Numbered from the stretch's first letter, positions 1 to 10,930 are shown. The stretch is 64,000 bases of DNA from Rahnella victoriana (GCF_004330295.1 NZ_SJOJ01000015.1:1-64000); one strand, 5' to 3'. The notes: generated by a model from the letters alone, not told the origin. Numbers and translations are program-made.

Positions 1-47
1 GCCTGCCGCCAGCGTTCAATCTGAGCCATGATCAAACTCTTCAATTA
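1..47 (-). rRNA. rrs: 16S ribosomal RNA, 5' end only
   Basis: Read on the minus strand, the left edge of the window carries the universal 16S start (AATTGAAGAGTTTGATC, then ATGGCTCAG and AACGCTGGCGGCAGGC). Only about 47 bases are inside the window; the gene continues beyond it. The mature 5' end is placed by comparison with the E. coli 16S start and could be off by one or two bases. Its position beside yieP and rbs matches rrnC of E. coli. Confidence 0.95.
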
Positions 48-201
48 AAAGTTCGATTTGCTTCAACAAGTGAAGCGATGCTCAAAAATTAACTTTCGTA
101 ATAATTCAACTAAATGAATTACTGCTTGGTCACTCTTTAAGACTTGATATTTTTTGCCACCGAAGTGGCTGATATCGTCTTGTGAGTGCCCACACAGATT
201 G

Positions 202-223
202 TCTGATAAATTGTTAAAGAGCA
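202..223 (-). promoter_or_regulatory. rrn leader boxA antitermination site
   Basis: On the minus strand this reads TGCTCTTTAACAATTTATC, the boxA core of enterobacterial rRNA leaders, bound by NusB/NusE as part of the antitermination complex. It lies between promoter P2 and the 16S start, the expected place. The rest of the leader (48 to about 260) also holds sequence expected to pair with the 3' flank of 16S for RNase III processing, but the partner is outside the window. Confidence 0.85.
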
Positions 224-264
224 TGCCGCGGTTCGCAAGGAATCTTATGCGGCGCGGGAGGCGT

Positions 265-292
265 ATATTACGTTTTCCCGCTGAAGAGTCAA
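265..292 (-). promoter_or_regulatory. rrn promoter P2
   Basis: Minus-strand hexamers TTGACT (287-292) and TAATAT (265-270) are separated by 16 bp, and a GC-rich discriminator follows. The sequence closely resembles P2 of E. coli rrn operons, the weaker, less regulated of the tandem rRNA promoters. Confidence 0.85.
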
Positions 293-374
293 GAGATTAT
301 TCATTCGAACATTCTACTTTTTCTCTTCCTGTCCGGGCGACTTGTCAGTCGTTGTTCCCGGTCAGTGGAGGCGC

Positions 375-402
375 ATTATAGGGAGTTCTCAGAAGGCCGC
401 AA
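375..402 (-). promoter_or_regulatory. rrn promoter P1
   Basis: Minus-strand -35 TTGCGG (397-402) and -10 TATAAT (375-380) have a 16-bp spacer, followed by GCGCCTCCACTGAC, nearly the E. coli rrn P1 start region. The upstream AT-rich tract (about 405-460) fits an UP element and Fis-binding region. P1 is the strong, growth-rate and ppGpp controlled rRNA promoter. Confidence 0.9.
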
Positions 403-564
403 CCCCTAATTTCACTTTTTTTATCAACCGTTCACAAAAACATCATTTTTGCCCAAAGTGAGTAAATAGACACCGTTTTGCGCTCAATACACGCCAGTTT
501 TCCGCCAGAGGCTGGAGTAAACTCTGCTTATATAATAAGAGAAAGACATTCAGGAATACCTTAC

Positions 565-1254
565 ATGCTACTTAATGCGCATCAACAAGCGGCTCAGCGG
601 AACCTTTCTTATCTGCTGGCAGAGAAAATTGCACAACGCGTTTTATCTGGTGAGTACCCGGAAGGCGCCATTCTTCCGGGAGAGAATGAGTTAGGGGAGA
701 TTTTTGGGGTCAGCCGGACCGCCGTCCGTGAAGCCGTCAAGACGCTGGCAGCTAAAGGGATGCTCTTACCGCGCCCGCGCATCGGCACACGGGTAATGCC
801 ACAATCGAGCTGGAACTTTCTTGATCAGGAATTGCTGACCTGGTGGATGACCCGTGAAAACTTCGATCAGGTGATGGCGCATTTTATTGTGCTGCGCCGG
901 GCGCTCGAACCTCAGGCTTGTGCGTTGGCTGCGCTTTCTGCCAGTAAAGAGCAAAAGCATCAGCTCTCTCTCTATATGTATGAAATGCGCCAGCTGCATA
1001 ACAACTTTGACCGGGAACGCTGGATAACGGTCGATACCCAGTTTCATCAGCTTATCTATGAAGCGGGGAAAAACCCTTTCCTGACATCGTTCTCGAATTT
1101 ATTCAGTTCGGTCTATCAGAGTTACTTCCGGGCAATTACCGGTAATGAAGTGATCAAGCTGGAACATCATCAGCGGCTGACCGATGCGATTCTTGCCCGT
1201 GATGCGAATGCCGCAATGCTGGAATGCCAGAGCCTGTTACTTGCCGACGAATGA
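565..1254 (+). CDS. yieP: GntR-family (FadR/FCD) transcriptional regulator YieP
   Basis: A 229-residue regulator with an N-terminal winged helix (motif [19 protein letters not shown]) and a C-terminal helical FCD domain, collinear with E. coli YieP. The ATG at 565 gives [21 protein letters not shown], which matches the family N-terminus; an in-frame upstream extension is not supported. It lies between the rRNA promoter region and rbsR, converging with rbsR and overlapping its 3' end by 18 bp. In E. coli the transporter gene hsrA separates yieP from rbsR; here it is missing. A short palindrome GAGTAAACTC (515-524) beside a TATAAT (531-536) could be part of an autoregulated promoter, but this is a guess. 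Confidence 0.88.
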   Translation: MLLNAHQQAAQRNLSYLLAEKIAQRVLSGEYPEGAILPGENELGEIFGVSRTAVREAVKTLAAKGMLLPRPRIGTRVMPQSSWNFLDQELLTWWMTRENFDQVMAHFIVLRRALEPQACALAALSASKEQKHQLSLYMYEMRQLHNNFDRERWITVDTQFHQLIYEAGKNPFLTSFSNLFSSVYQSYFRAITGNEVIKLEHHQRLTDAILARDANAAMLECQSLLLADE

Positions 1255-2247
1255 TCCCACCGACTGACGCACCACCAGTTCCGGTGTCAGCACCAGAACC
1301 TGCGGTTCTGAATCCGGGTCCTGCAGACGATGCAATAAGGCATCCACTGCCAATTCTCCCAGCGAGTCTTTGGGCTGATGGATAGTGGTCAGCGGCGGCA
1401 TCATATATTGCGCCAGCTGGATATCGTCATACCCCATCACGGCAACATCATCAGGAACAGACAATCCACGCTGATAAAGTGCCTGATAAACCCCCACGGC
1501 CATGGCGTCGTTACCGGCAAACACCGCATGAGGCGGTTCGGGCAGCGCCAGCAACTGTTCCATCGCGGCTAATCCACCCTCGAATTCGAAATCGCCGCTG
1601 ACTTCATAACCGGGCAAAATCTTCAGACCGGCTTTTTCCATCGCCTGCCGATAACCGCTCAGCCGTTCCTGCGCGGTGGTTTTATCAAGAGGCCCGGTGA
1701 TGCAGGCAATACGCTGATAGCCTTGCCGGATTAAAAATGTCGTCGCCATTTCGCCACCCAGCAACGCGTTATCCTGAATAATATCTATCGCGCCATCAAA
1801 GGGTGACCAGTCCATCATCACTATCGGCAGTGACGGATAGCGGCTGATAGCTTCTTTCGAAGGCCGGTGGTTTTCCGTACACATGATCAGCAGCCCGTCG
1901 ACCCGTTTCTGTAACAGGGTTTCCAGACTCCGGTTCATGCGCTCCGCATCATTATCGGTGTTGCACAAGATGAGGCTGTATCCGCGCTCATAGCAGCTGC
2001 GCTCGACGCCACGGACCACTTCCGAATAGAAAGGGTTGCTGCTGGCCGTCAGTAACATACCAAGCGTGCGGGTCTGGTTCAGTTTCAGGCTGCGGGCTAA
2101 CGCGGAAGGGGCATAGTTGAGCTGCTCAACGGCGGCATTCACTTTCTCAGCAATGGATTCACTGACAAAACGATTTTTGTTGATGACATGAGAAACGGTG
2201 GAGGTTGAAACGCCCGCCAGGCGGGCGACATCTTTCATGGTGGCCAA
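1237..2247 (-). CDS. rbsR: Ribose operon repressor RbsR (LacI family)
   Basis: A 336-residue LacI-family repressor. The first 50 residues form the helix-turn-helix and hinge ([19 protein letters not shown]), followed by a periplasmic-binding-protein-like effector domain. It represses the rbs operon and is released by ribose. The start is a TTG directly abutting the rbsK stop codon (TGA then TTG), so translation is probably coupled. The [12 protein letters not shown] start agrees with E. coli RbsR; the alternative ATG three codons in is possible. The repressor closes the operon it controls. Its 3' end overlaps yieP. Confidence 0.93.
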   Translation of the reverse strand: MATMKDVARLAGVSTSTVSHVINKNRFVSESIAEKVNAAVEQLNYAPSALARSLKLNQTRTLGMLLTASSNPFYSEVVRGVERSCYERGYSLILCNTDNDAERMNRSLETLLQKRVDGLLIMCTENHRPSKEAISRYPSLPIVMMDWSPFDGAIDIIQDNALLGGEMATTFLIRQGYQRIACITGPLDKTTAQERLSGYRQAMEKAGLKILPGYEVSGDFEFEGGLAAMEQLLALPEPPHAVFAGNDAMAVGVYQALYQRGLSVPDDVAVMGYDDIQLAQYMMPPLTTIHQPKDSLGELAVDALLHRLQDPDSEPQVLVLTPELVVRQSVGSFVGK

Positions 2248-3177
2248 TCAGGCCTCCTGTTGTGCGAGGAAATCGTCTATTTCATTGCGCCACGGAACAG
2301 AAGGCTGAGCGCCAGGACGTGTCACGGCGATCGCCGCCGCTGCATGCGCGAACCGGACTGCGCTGTCCATCGGCTTGCCTTCCAGTAATGCCGTGACGAG
2401 TGCGCCGTTGAAGGTGTCCCCGGCCGCAATGGTATCGACGGCTTTCACCCGGAATCCCGCCACCAACTTTCCTTCACCGTTCTGGCTCAGCCAGACACCC
2501 TTACTGCCTAATGTAATGATGACCGTTGCGATGCCTTTGTCATGCAGAGCATTAGCGGCACGCGCGGCATCCTCATTATTATCCACTTTAATTCCCGTCA
2601 GCTTTTCAGCTTCGGTTTCGTTCGGGGTGATCATATCCACCCGCGCCAGCAATTCATCGGGCAATTCGCATGCCGGTGCCGGATTGAGGATCACCTGCGT
2701 GTCGTTGTCTTTGGCGATCTTCGCTGCCGCAATCACTGTTTCGAGCGGCGATTCCAGCTGCATTAATAAAGCAGAAGCAGCAATGACCTGCTGTTTATAG
2801 CGATCCAGATATGCCGGAGTCACCGCTTTATTCGCCCCCGCATCAATACCAATAACGTTCTCACCTTCCGCATTCACGAAAATCAGCGCGACACCGGTGG
2901 TGGTGTCTTTAATGGCTTCGACAGGGTACGTATCGATATGGTCACTTGCCAGTTGCTTACGCACCCGCTCGCCAATATCGTCATCCCCCACACAGGCAAT
3001 AAAAGAAATATCAGCACCACTGCGACCGGCAGCAACCGCCTGGTTCGCACCTTTACCGCCAAAGGCGACGGTGTATTGCTTACCGATAACCGTTTCGCCC
3101 GGTTGCGGGAAGTGGTTGATATTCAGAATGTGGTCGGCATTGATACTGCCAAGCACTACCAGTTTGCCTGTCTTCAT
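2248..3177 (-). CDS. rbsK: Ribokinase
   Basis: A 309-residue PfkB-family sugar kinase that phosphorylates D-ribose to ribose 5-phosphate with ATP in the cytoplasm. The N-terminal GSINADHILNINHFPQPGET and GGKGANQAVAAGR match the PfkB signature 1 region, and the C-terminal DTIAAGDTFNGALV carries the anion hole and catalytic aspartate. Length equals E. coli RbsK. It is the fifth gene of the rbs operon, separated from rbsB by a 66-bp gap with a hairpin that probably lets kinase and repressor be expressed less than the binding protein. Confidence 0.96.
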   Translation of the reverse strand: MKTGKLVVLGSINADHILNINHFPQPGETVIGKQYTVAFGGKGANQAVAAGRSGADISFIACVGDDDIGERVRKQLASDHIDTYPVEAIKDTTTGVALIFVNAEGENVIGIDAGANKAVTPAYLDRYKQQVIAASALLMQLESPLETVIAAAKIAKDNDTQVILNPAPACELPDELLARVDMITPNETEAEKLTGIKVDNNEDAARAANALHDKGIATVIITLGSKGVWLSQNGEGKLVAGFRVKAVDTIAAGDTFNGALVTALLEGKPMDSAVRFAHAAAAIAVTRPGAQPSVPWRNEIDDFLAQQEA

Positions 3178-3199
3178 GTGGAGATCCCTGCGTTAAATA

Positions 3200-3219
3200 G
3201 CGCCTCCGGAAAGAGGCGC
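3200..3219 (-). terminator. Intra-operon hairpin between rbsB and rbsK
   Basis: Seven-base stem (GCGCCTC with GAGGCGC) around a six-base loop, without a U-tract on the minus strand. A structure of this kind downstream of a highly expressed binding-protein gene usually protects the upstream mRNA or attenuates the downstream genes. The function is inferred from position. Confidence 0.55.
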
Positions 3220-3243
3220 GGTGACATCTGGAGAAAGAGGGTA

Positions 3244-4134
3244 TTACGGCTGAGCAACCAGTTTCAAATCAACAGGGATAACAGCGGGTACTTTTTCGCC
3301 TTTCAGGACTTTATCTGCCGTCTGAACGCCGATCACGCCGATTTGCTCAGGACGTTGTGCCACGGTCGCGCCCATCTTGCCACTGTTAACCGCTTTGATA
3401 CCGTCTTCGGTGCCGTCAAAGCCGACGACCAGCACATCCGTTTTACCGGCAGTCTGCAGGGCACGCAATGCGCCGAGCGCCATTTCGTCATTCTGAGCAA
3501 ATACCGCCTGCACATCCTGATGCGCAGTCAGCAGGTTTTGCATGACGTTCAGACCTTTGGTGCGGTCAAAATCAGCTGGCTGGCTGGCGAGGATCTGGAA
3601 GTGGTGTTTTTCAGCCGCCTGGGCGAAACCTTTACCACGTTCGCGGGCAACGGATGTCCCGGCGATACCTTCCAGTTCGATCACTTTGGCATTTTCGCCC
3701 AGTTTCTTCGCAATGTAATCGCCGGCCATTTTACCGCCGAAGGCGTTATCGGATGCAACGTGGCTGGCAACCACACCTTTGGTCGCCTGACGGTCAAGGG
3801 TGATCACCGGGATCTTCGCCTGGTTTGCCATGGCGACGGCATTGCCGACTGCGTCAGAATCGGTTGGGTTGATCAGCACCAGTTTGGTGCCGCGAACCGT
3901 CAGGTCCTGCACGTTTGCCAGCTCTTTGGCCGGGTTGTTCTGAGAATCGAGAACAATCAGGTTATAGCCCAGTTTGTCCGCTTCTTTTTGCGCGCCGTCT
4001 TTCATGGAAACGAAGAATGGGTTGTTCAGTGTGGAAACGACCAGCGCAATGGTGTCTTTCGCCAGAACGTTAGCACTGAAAGAAGCGGTGATCGCTGCGG
4101 CGGAAACCCAGACAGCCAGTTTTTTCATATTCAT
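3244..4134 (-). CDS. rbsB: D-ribose ABC transporter, periplasmic binding protein
   Basis: A 296-residue type I periplasmic binding protein with a signal peptide ([25 protein letters not shown], cleavage before KDTIALVVS). It captures ribose and delivers it to RbsC; it also serves the Trg chemoreceptor in E. coli. Two in-frame ATGs exist; the one at 4134 is chosen because the AGGA ribosome site is nine bases upstream of it but only three from the ATG at 4140, and because the family starts MNMKKL. It sits between rbsC and rbsK in the operon. Confidence 0.95.
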   Translation of the reverse strand: MNMKKLAVWVSAAAITASFSANVLAKDTIALVVSTLNNPFFVSMKDGAQKEADKLGYNLIVLDSQNNPAKELANVQDLTVRGTKLVLINPTDSDAVGNAVAMANQAKIPVITLDRQATKGVVASHVASDNAFGGKMAGDYIAKKLGENAKVIELEGIAGTSVARERGKGFAQAAEKHHFQILASQPADFDRTKGLNVMQNLLTAHQDVQAVFAQNDEMALGALRALQTAGKTDVLVVGFDGTEDGIKAVNSGKMGATVAQRPEQIGVIGVQTADKVLKGEKVPAVIPVDLKLVAQP

Positions 4135-4157
4135 GGTCATAAGTCCTGTAGGAGAGT

Positions 4158-5129
4158 TTATTTGTTGCTTTTGTTATCCACCAGAACCGCCAGCAGAATG
4201 ACGACTGCTTTTACGATCATCTGGTAGTAGGAAGAAACACCTAATAAGTTCAAACCGTTATTCAGGAAGCCAAGGATCAGTGCACCGATCAGCGTTCCAA
4301 CAATGCGTCCTTTACCCCCGGACAGGCTGGTTCCCCCTAATACCACTGCGGCAATCGCATCCAGCTCATATCCTGTACCAGCGTTAGGCTGCGCAGAAGA
4401 CAGGCGCGCCACTTCGATGATACTGGCCAGAGCCGCTAACAAACCACACAGGGAGTAGACGATAATTTTAACTTTATCGACGCTGATACCTGACAGCCGC
4501 GTCGCGGATTCGTTACCGCCCAGCGCGTAGATATAACGTCCTAAGCGGGTGTGATGCAGCATGTACCACGCCGCAATAAACACCACCGCCATCAGCCAGA
4601 CCGGTGTCGGGATGCCCAGTGGGCGGCCGATACCAAACCAGCCAAATACATCGGCCACATCATTAAAACCGGTGCTGATCGGGCTGCCATTGGTGTACAC
4701 CATCGTGATGCCACGCAGCAGCAACATCATGACCAGCGTGGCGATAAACGCCTGCACTTTGCCTTTGGCGACAATCACCCCGGTCACACCGCCCACGGCA
4801 GCGCCCAGCGCCAGTGCGGCACCCACGGCGACAAAGGCGTTCACTTCCAGCCCGACAATTGAGGCAGCGACGGCACCCGTCAGCGCCAGCAGCGAACCGA
4901 CGGACAAATCGATACCGGAGGTCAGGATCACCAGCGTCATGCCGACCGCCATAATGGCGTTGACCGACGTTTGCTGGAGGATGTTAAACAGGTTATTAAC
5001 GGTAAAGAAGTTCGGGCTCATGGAAGAGACCACGGCAATCAACACCAGCAGCGCAATCAGAGACTTTTGCTCCAACAACCACTCTTTACTGATCCAGCGC
5101 TTTTTGGCTGGCAATGTCTGAGAACTCAT
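4158..5129 (-). CDS. rbsC: D-ribose ABC transporter, permease
   Basis: A 323-residue inner-membrane permease of the carbohydrate uptake 2 family. Multiple hydrophobic segments span the protein. The conserved [16 protein letters not shown] near residue 72 and the EAA-like [19 protein letters not shown] near residue 275 are diagnostic. It forms the dimeric channel energised by RbsA and fed by RbsB. Near full-length identity to E. coli RbsC can be read along the sequence. The start lies 6 bp after the rbsA stop. Confidence 0.96.
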   Translation of the reverse strand: MSSQTLPAKKRWISKEWLLEQKSLIALLVLIAVVSSMSPNFFTVNNLFNILQQTSVNAIMAVGMTLVILTSGIDLSVGSLLALTGAVAASIVGLEVNAFVAVGAALALGAAVGGVTGVIVAKGKVQAFIATLVMMLLLRGITMVYTNGSPISTGFNDVADVFGWFGIGRPLGIPTPVWLMAVVFIAAWYMLHHTRLGRYIYALGGNESATRLSGISVDKVKIIVYSLCGLLAALASIIEVARLSSAQPNAGTGYELDAIAAVVLGGTSLSGGKGRIVGTLIGALILGFLNNGLNLLGVSSYYQMIVKAVVILLAVLVDNKSNK

Positions 5130-5135
5130 ATCTGA

Positions 5136-6641
5136 TTACTCCTGCGTCACGCCGTATTGCTTGCCGACAGCGGCTGCCATCAACACTTCCTGCGTAGCCT
5201 GTTCTATCGGGAATTCACCGCTTAAATGACCTTCGTGCATCACCAAAACCCGGTCACTCATGCCGATCACTTCCGGCATTTCTGAGGAAACCAAAATGAT
5301 GCTCAGCCCTTCGCGCTTGAACTGGTTTATAAGCTGGTAAATCTCTTTTTTGGCACCGACGTCAACGCCGCGCGTCGGTTCGTCGAGGATCAGGACTTTC
5401 GGCCGCGTCATTAACCCGCGGGCAATCGCCACTTTTTGCTGATTGCCGCCGGAAAGCAGGCCGATGGTCTGCATCATCGACGGCGTTTTAATATTGAACA
5501 GGCGGATGAAATCACCGACAGCCTGCTGTTCGTCGGCATGCTTCAGGCGACCGCCGCCGTGGCTGAAATAGCGCAGCGCGGTCAGCGACATATTTTCTTT
5601 CACCGACATGCCGAGCACTAACCCATCGCGCTTACGGTCTTCGGAGATATACACAATGCCGTTTGCCAGCCCGTCCTGCGGTGAGTGTGTCACCACTTCG
5701 CGGCCATCCAGCGCCACATAACCACTTTTACGCGGCAGTGCGCCGTAGAGTATTTTCATCAGTTCGGTGCGGCCTGCGCCCATCAAACCGGAAATCCCGA
5801 GGATTTCGCCACTGTGCAAATCAAAGCTGACGTTATCGACGCCCGGCCCGCTGACATCGCGAACCTGTAAACGCAGCGCGCCACGCTCATGATTAATACG
5901 CGGATACTGTTCCTCGAGGCGGCGACCGACCATCATTTCAATCAGCGTGTCTTCTTCCAGCTCGCTGACCGGACGTTCTGCGATGAACTGTCCGTCACGG
6001 AACACCGTCACGTCATCGCAGATTTCGAAGATTTCTTTCATGCGGTGGGAGATATACACCACACCGCAACCTGCGGCTTTCAGTTCGCGGATCACGCTAA
6101 ATAAAGAAGCCGTCTCGGTATCGGTCAGGGCATCCGTCGGTTCATCCATAATGATGACTTTGGATTCGAAGCTCAGTACTTTGGCAATCTCGACCATCTG
6201 CTGGTCGCCAATCGATAATTCACCGACCAGACGATCGCTTTTGTAACGCAGATTCAGACGCGCCAGGAGTTTGTCGGCTTCGGCATACATCTTTTTCCAG
6301 TTGATGCAGCCAAAACCGTTCACAAACTCACGGCCGAGAAAGATGTTTTCAGCAATCGTCAGTTGAGGGATCAGGTTTAATTCCTGATGGATGATGCCAA
6401 TCCCGGCTTCCTGAGACGCTTTCGGTCCATTGAACGCCGCTTCCTTACCGAGGAAATGGACTGAACCGGCATCTTTCTGGTAGATGCCGGTCAGCACTTT
6501 CATCATGGTGGACTTGCCCGCGCCGTTTTCTCCCACCAGCGCCATCACACGTCCCGGATAGACGCTGAGCGCCGCGCCGGAAAGTGCTTTAACGCCGGGA
6601 AAGGCTTTATCAATGCCTGTCAGTTGCAGCAAAGGTTGCAT
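5136..6641 (-). CDS. rbsA: D-ribose ABC transporter, ATP-binding protein (two ABC cassettes)
   Basis: A 501-residue tandem ABC ATPase. The first cassette has Walker [10 protein letters not shown] (near residue 36), signature LSIGDQQ and Walker B VIIMDEPT; the second has a degenerate P-loop GLMGAGRTE, signature LSGGNQQK and Walker B VLILDEPT. The degenerate second P-loop is usual for sugar CUT2 ATPases. It energises ribose import through RbsC. It follows rbsD by 7 bp and precedes rbsC by 6 bp, so the operon is tightly packed. Confidence 0.96.
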   Translation of the reverse strand: MQPLLQLTGIDKAFPGVKALSGAALSVYPGRVMALVGENGAGKSTMMKVLTGIYQKDAGSVHFLGKEAAFNGPKASQEAGIGIIHQELNLIPQLTIAENIFLGREFVNGFGCINWKKMYAEADKLLARLNLRYKSDRLVGELSIGDQQMVEIAKVLSFESKVIIMDEPTDALTDTETASLFSVIRELKAAGCGVVYISHRMKEIFEICDDVTVFRDGQFIAERPVSELEEDTLIEMMVGRRLEEQYPRINHERGALRLQVRDVSGPGVDNVSFDLHSGEILGISGLMGAGRTELMKILYGALPRKSGYVALDGREVVTHSPQDGLANGIVYISEDRKRDGLVLGMSVKENMSLTALRYFSHGGGRLKHADEQQAVGDFIRLFNIKTPSMMQTIGLLSGGNQQKVAIARGLMTRPKVLILDEPTRGVDVGAKKEIYQLINQFKREGLSIILVSSEMPEVIGMSDRVLVMHEGHLSGEFPIEQATQEVLMAAAVGKQYGVTQE

Positions 6642-6648
6642 AAAGGCC

Positions 6649-7068
6649 TCAGAAGGTTACGCCGGCACACAGAATAACGTTCGCGTAAGGCGAACATTCC
6701 CCGCTGCGGATCACAGCCCGACTTTTTTCGCTTTGTGCTTTGAATGCCTCATGACTGACGTAATCCAAAGCAATGGTGTTTCCCTGGTGTTGTTCGAGTT
6801 GTGTCAATTGGGCGAGCAACGCTTCATGGAGTTGAGGATTTTTAGTGAGGATTTCCTCGGCGAGGATAGCCCGCTCAACCTGCATCTCATGTGTCACTAC
6901 CTCTAAGACTTGTAAAAAGGTGGGGACTCCCTGGGTCAGAGCCAGATCGATGCGTTGGCAAGCTGCTGGCACCGGAAGACCGGCATCGCCAATAACCAGC
7001 TGATCGGTGTGACCTAACCGGGCAATAACATGTGAGATTTCGGCATTTAATAGCGGTGACTTCTTCAT
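6649..7068 (-). CDS. rbsD: D-ribose pyranase
   Basis: A 139-residue RbsD/FucU-family protein that interconverts pyranose and furanose forms of ribose so that ribokinase receives its substrate. The N-terminal [22 protein letters not shown] holds the conserved catalytic histidine region, and [16 protein letters not shown]-like C-terminus is typical. Length equals E. coli RbsD. It is the first gene of the operon, with a good ribosome site (AGGAG) and an RbsR operator just upstream of that site. Confidence 0.95.
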   Translation of the reverse strand: MKKSPLLNAEISHVIARLGHTDQLVIGDAGLPVPAACQRIDLALTQGVPTFLQVLEVVTHEMQVERAILAEEILTKNPQLHEALLAQLTQLEQHQGNTIALDYVSHEAFKAQSEKSRAVIRSGECSPYANVILCAGVTF

Positions 7069-7081
7069 TGTGAACTCCTAC

Positions 7082-7097
7082 AGCGAAACGTTTCGCT
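7082..7097. promoter_or_regulatory. RbsR operator 1 (rbsD leader)
   Basis: Perfect 16-bp palindrome AGCGAAACGTTTCGCT, the form expected for a LacI-family site with central CG and identical in core to the known E. coli rbs operator. It lies about 14 bp upstream of the rbsD start, where bound repressor would block the transcribed leader. Confidence 0.88.
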
Positions 7098-7162
7098 CAC
7101 GGAGGAGTTTATAAAGTTAACCGTACATGGCAACGGGGTTGTGATGAAATTGTGATCAACGT

Positions 7163-7176
7163 CGAAACGTTTCGCT
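7163..7176. promoter_or_regulatory. RbsR operator 2, upstream of rbsD promoter region
   Basis: A second copy of the operator core, CGAAACGTTTCG (7163-7174), extended on one side by CT. The centre-to-centre distance to operator 1 is about 79 bp, roughly seven and a half helical turns, so looping by a tetrameric or paired repressor is possible. The sequence between them, TGTGATGAAATTGTGATC, contains CRP-like half sites, but no clean CRP palindrome is seen. Confidence 0.7.
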
Positions 7177-7230
7177 GAATGATTCAGAAACCGCAGAGAA
7201 ATTTGAGTTAGTCGTTTCAGAAAGGGGAAA

Positions 7231-7264
7231 GCAGAAATAAAACAGGGCACCCGAAGGTGCCCTG
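7231..7264 (-). terminator. Rho-independent terminator of kup
   Basis: Nine-base GC-rich stem (CAGGGCACC pairing with GGTGCCCTG) around a four-base loop, followed on the minus strand by TTTTATTTC. It lies 20 bp after the kup stop codon and separates kup from the rbs promoter region. Confidence 0.85.
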
Positions 7265-7283
7265 TGACCGGCAGAAATGAGGA

Positions 7284-9152
7284 TCAGATTTCTACCTGCG
7301 TGCCGAGTTCGATCACCCTGTTCGGCGGGATTTCAAACTGATCCGGCGCGCGCAGGGCGTTACGGCTGAGCGCCATAAAGAGTTTGCCACGGAAATAGAG
7401 ATACCACGGACGTTTGGTCAGGATCAGCGATTCGTGCGACATAAAGAACGACGTTTCCATCATCCGGCACGGCAGGCCTTCCAGACCACAACGGTGGAAC
7501 ACTTCTTCCACATTCGGGGTTTCTTTAAATCCGTAACTGGCGACCACACGCCAGAACGTCGGCGAAAGCTGCTCGATGGTGACGCGCCGGACGTTATGCA
7601 CATAAGGCGCATCTTCCGTACGTAACGTCAGCAGCACCACGCGCTCATGCAACACTTTGTTGTGTTTGAGGTTATGCAGTAAGGCAAACGGAATAACGTT
7701 GATGGCGCGCGACATATACACCGCAGTTCCCGGCACGCGAACCGGCGGGGATTTCTCCAGTGAAGCAATCATCGCTTCCAGGGAATTCCCGTGCTCGTTC
7801 ATGCGGCGCATAAGGCGGAAACGTTCGCTTTTCCAGGTAGTCATGACGATAAACATGCACAGACCCAGCGTCAGCGGCAACCAGCCGCCGGAGAACAGTT
7901 TCGTGGCATTCGCCGCAAACAGCGGAATATCCATAAACAGCAGGCCGATCAGCAAAAACCCGACCAGGAAAGGTTTCCAGTGCCAGTTCTTGAGCGCAAC
8001 CGTACACGACAGAATGCTGGTCAGCACCATCGTACCGGTCACGGCAATACCGTAAGCCGCCGCCAGATTGCTTGAATGCTCGAAGCTGGCGATAACGATA
8101 ACCACCGCAAAATACAGCAGCCAGTTAATCGCCGGGATGTAAATCTGACCGGCTTCCATTTCTGACGTATGGATAATGCGCATTGGCGGTAAATAGCCCA
8201 GACGCACAGCCTGACGCGTCAGGGAGAACACACCGGAGATAACAGCCTGAGAGGCGATAATGGTCGCCAGCGTCGCCAGCACAAGAAGCGGAATCAATGC
8301 CCAGTCAGGCGCCAGCAGGAAGAACGGGTTCTTAATCGACTCAGGGTCTTTCAGCAGTAACGCACCCTGCCCGAAGTAGTTCAGCACCAGAGAAGGCAGC
8401 ACGACGGTGAACCAGGCCAGACGGATCGGGAATTTCCCGAAGTGGCCCATATCGGCATATAACGCTTCCACGCCGGTGATCGACAACACCACGGCGCCGA
8501 GTGCCAGGAAGGAGAACGACTTGTGCTCAATAAAGAAGTTAACCGCCCACATGGGATTCATGGCGCGCAGCACTTCAGGATTCTGCATGATGCTGTTCAC
8601 ACCGAGAACCGCCAGCGTCAGGAACCACAACAACATCACCGGCGCAAAGAGTTTGCCCACGATGCCGGTGCCGTGTTTCTGAATAATGAAAAGCAGCGTC
8701 AGAACAGTAATGGACAGGGGGACGATATAAGGATCGAGTGAAGGAGCTGCGATTTCGAGACCTTCCATCGCGGAAAGGACGGAAATTGCCGGTGTGATGA
8801 CCACTTCACCATAGAAGAAACTTCCGCCGATCAGGCCAAGAATGACCAGAACCGCAGTGGTACGAGCCGACGTATTCCTGCCCGCCAGAGACATCAGCGT
8901 CAGAATACCGCCTTCGCCTGCGTTGTCCGCCCGCATCACGTAAGTGAGGTACTTGAGCGAAACAATGAGGATTAGCATCCAGAAAATCAGAGAAAGAAAA
9001 CCAAAAACGACGCTGGGTTCAACGTTGAAACCATAGTGACCAGAAAAACACTCTCTTAAGGTATAGAGAGGACTGGTACCAATGTCGCCATAGACCACAC
9101 CAATGGCGGCCAGGGTTACTGCTGGGAGTGACCGTTTATGTTCAGTGCTCAT
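7284..9152 (-). CDS. kup: Low-affinity potassium uptake protein Kup
   Basis: A 622-residue KUP/HAK/KT inner-membrane K+/H+ symporter, same length as E. coli Kup (TrkD). The N-terminal [21 protein letters not shown] is the family signature (cation path), followed by about twelve hydrophobic helices, and a cytosolic C-terminal domain from about residue 450. It has its own promoter region (9153-9419, shared divergently with ravA) and its own terminator, so it is monocistronic. Confidence 0.96.
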   Translation of the reverse strand: MSTEHKRSLPAVTLAAIGVVYGDIGTSPLYTLRECFSGHYGFNVEPSVVFGFLSLIFWMLILIVSLKYLTYVMRADNAGEGGILTLMSLAGRNTSARTTAVLVILGLIGGSFFYGEVVITPAISVLSAMEGLEIAAPSLDPYIVPLSITVLTLLFIIQKHGTGIVGKLFAPVMLLWFLTLAVLGVNSIMQNPEVLRAMNPMWAVNFFIEHKSFSFLALGAVVLSITGVEALYADMGHFGKFPIRLAWFTVVLPSLVLNYFGQGALLLKDPESIKNPFFLLAPDWALIPLLVLATLATIIASQAVISGVFSLTRQAVRLGYLPPMRIIHTSEMEAGQIYIPAINWLLYFAVVIVIASFEHSSNLAAAYGIAVTGTMVLTSILSCTVALKNWHWKPFLVGFLLIGLLFMDIPLFAANATKLFSGGWLPLTLGLCMFIVMTTWKSERFRLMRRMNEHGNSLEAMIASLEKSPPVRVPGTAVYMSRAINVIPFALLHNLKHNKVLHERVVLLTLRTEDAPYVHNVRRVTIEQLSPTFWRVVASYGFKETPNVEEVFHRCGLEGLPCRMMETSFFMSHESLILTKRPWYLYFRGKLFMALSRNALRAPDQFEIPPNRVIELGTQVEI

Positions 9153-9419
9153 ATTTCGTTTCTTTTTTGCTCGAACATCCGCAAGCGATGCGTGCGCTCA
9201 GACTTATGATGCCCACTAAAAGGCGCACAGTATGCACGAATAAATGGGATTGCCTACCCTTAAATGTGCAGCTAAACCGGCGTTCCTATGAACGAGGTCA
9301 CATTTTTGATCATAGAAAATTTTTAGTAATCAACAAGCTATAACGATAAAAATAAACGTGGCATATCGTTACCAGCCAGTACACTATTCAACAACTAAAT
9401 GGAAACCGGAAGAGACAGT

Positions 9420-10928
9420 ATGGCGCAATCTCCCCTTCTGGCAGAACGGATCGCCCGTCTTGCTAACGCATTAGAACATGGCCTGTACGAGCGGCAGGAT
9501 GCCATACGACTTTGCCTGCTGGCAGCCCTTTGTGGCGAAAGCGTTTTTTTGCTCGGCCCGCCGGGTATCGCAAAAAGTCTGATTGCCCGTCGCCTTAAAT
9601 TTGCTTTCCGCCATGCCCGCGCATTTGAATATCTTATGACGCGCTTTTCCACACCGGAAGAGGTCTTTGGTCCGTTGTCGATTCAGGCCCTGAAAGATGA
9701 AGGCCGGTATCTGCGTCTGACCGAAGGTTATCTGCCGGAAGCTGAAATTGTTTTCCTGGATGAAATCTGGAAAGCAGGCCCTGCCATCCTCAATACGTTG
9801 CTGACCGCCATCAACGAACGCCGGTTCCGTAATGGCGAGCGCGAAGAAGCGATCCCGATGCGTCTGCTGGTCAGCGCCTCCAACGAATTGCCCGAAGCCG
9901 ATGGCGGCCTGGAAGCGCTCTACGACCGCATGCTGATCCGTCTGTGGCTGGATAAAGTGCAGGATAAGCAGAATTTCCGCTCCCTGCTGACCAGCCGTAA
10001 TAATGAAAGCAGCAATCCGGTGTCGGAATCCCTGAGCATCAGCGATGAAGAATACCAGCAATGGCAGCCGGAGATCGACAAAGTCACTCTTCCGGACAGC
10101 AGCTTCGAGCTGATTTTCCAGTTGCGCCAGCGTCTTGATGCTCTCGATACCGCGCCTTATGTTTCCGACCGGCGCTGGAAAAAAGCCCTGCGCCTGTTGC
10201 AGGCCTGTGCCTTCTTCAGCGGGAGAACCTCTGTCATGCAGGTCGACCTGATCCTGCTGAAAGACTGTTTATGGCATGACCTCAACACGTATAACCTCTT
10301 GCATACCCAGATTGAACAGCTGATCACCGAACAGGCTTATCAGCAGCAGACGCTGTTGATGAAAATCCAGCAACTCAATCAGCAATGGATGCAGCATCAG
10401 CAACAACAGAGTTCACGTCAGTCGATTAAGCTTGGCAAAAAAGCCGGGATCTTCAGCCGTAAGCCGCAATACAGCCTGCCGGATACCCTGACAGCCAGCA
10501 GCCTGACGTTACTCTTACAGACACCTTTGCATCTGCATGAAATCAAAGTCACCCATCTGCTGTTCGAACGTCACATTCTCGAGGAATGGCTTAATAAAGG
10601 CGGTGTCCTGAAAGCCAAACTCAATGGCATCGGCTTTGCCCAGACCGTGGATTTGGAAATCGATGACAAACAGCAACTGCTGGCGCTGGATGTCAGTCGT
10701 TTGAGCACGCCGCTGACCCTGCCGGGCAATGAACATATCGCCGTTCCCGATGAGATGAAAAATACGCTCAGTGATCTGACGGCGAAACTGGCGCAACAGA
10801 GACATGAATTCAGCCAGCAGCAACACTGTCTGTTTGTTCCGGCAGAATGGATGGCCAAAATCGAAGCCAGCCTGCTGCAGGTGGCCGAGCAGTTGCGCCA
10901 TCAGCAACAGACATTCAGCGGTCACTGA
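9420..10928 (+). CDS. ravA: MoxR-family AAA+ ATPase RavA
   Basis: A 502-residue MoxR AAA+ ATPase. Walker A GPPGIAKS is at residues 46-53, Walker B VFLDE at 111-115, and the C-terminal half holds the LARA insertion and triple-helix regions; E. coli RavA forms hexamers that bind LdcI and act with ViaA on respiratory complexes. The ATG at 9420 ([11 protein letters not shown]) matches the family start and follows GGAAGAG; an ATG 21 bp upstream is less likely. viaA begins two bases after the stop. Confidence 0.95.
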   Translation: MAQSPLLAERIARLANALEHGLYERQDAIRLCLLAALCGESVFLLGPPGIAKSLIARRLKFAFRHARAFEYLMTRFSTPEEVFGPLSIQALKDEGRYLRLTEGYLPEAEIVFLDEIWKAGPAILNTLLTAINERRFRNGEREEAIPMRLLVSASNELPEADGGLEALYDRMLIRLWLDKVQDKQNFRSLLTSRNNESSNPVSESLSISDEEYQQWQPEIDKVTLPDSSFELIFQLRQRLDALDTAPYVSDRRWKKALRLLQACAFFSGRTSVMQVDLILLKDCLWHDLNTYNLLHTQIEQLITEQAYQQQTLLMKIQQLNQQWMQHQQQQSSRQSIKLGKKAGIFSRKPQYSLPDTLTASSLTLLLQTPLHLHEIKVTHLLFERHILEEWLNKGGVLKAKLNGIGFAQTVDLEIDDKQQLLALDVSRLSTPLTLPGNEHIAVPDEMKNTLSDLTAKLAQQRHEFSQQQHCLFVPAEWMAKIEASLLQVAEQLRHQQQTFSGH

Positions 10929-10930
10929 TC

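Noticed and set aside
154-381. 75-codon plus-strand frame
   Set aside because: It lies entirely in the rRNA leader and promoter region of the opposite strand; composition follows the promoters and boxA.
2938-4227. 429-codon plus-strand frame opposite rbsK and rbsB
   Set aside because: It is the antisense shadow of two clear ribose genes; the translation resembles no family and has the His/Asp/Arg-rich look of a shadow frame.
7138-7160. CRP site near the rbs promoter
   Set aside because: Two TGTGA half sites are in tandem, not inverted, so no proper CRP palindrome is formed.
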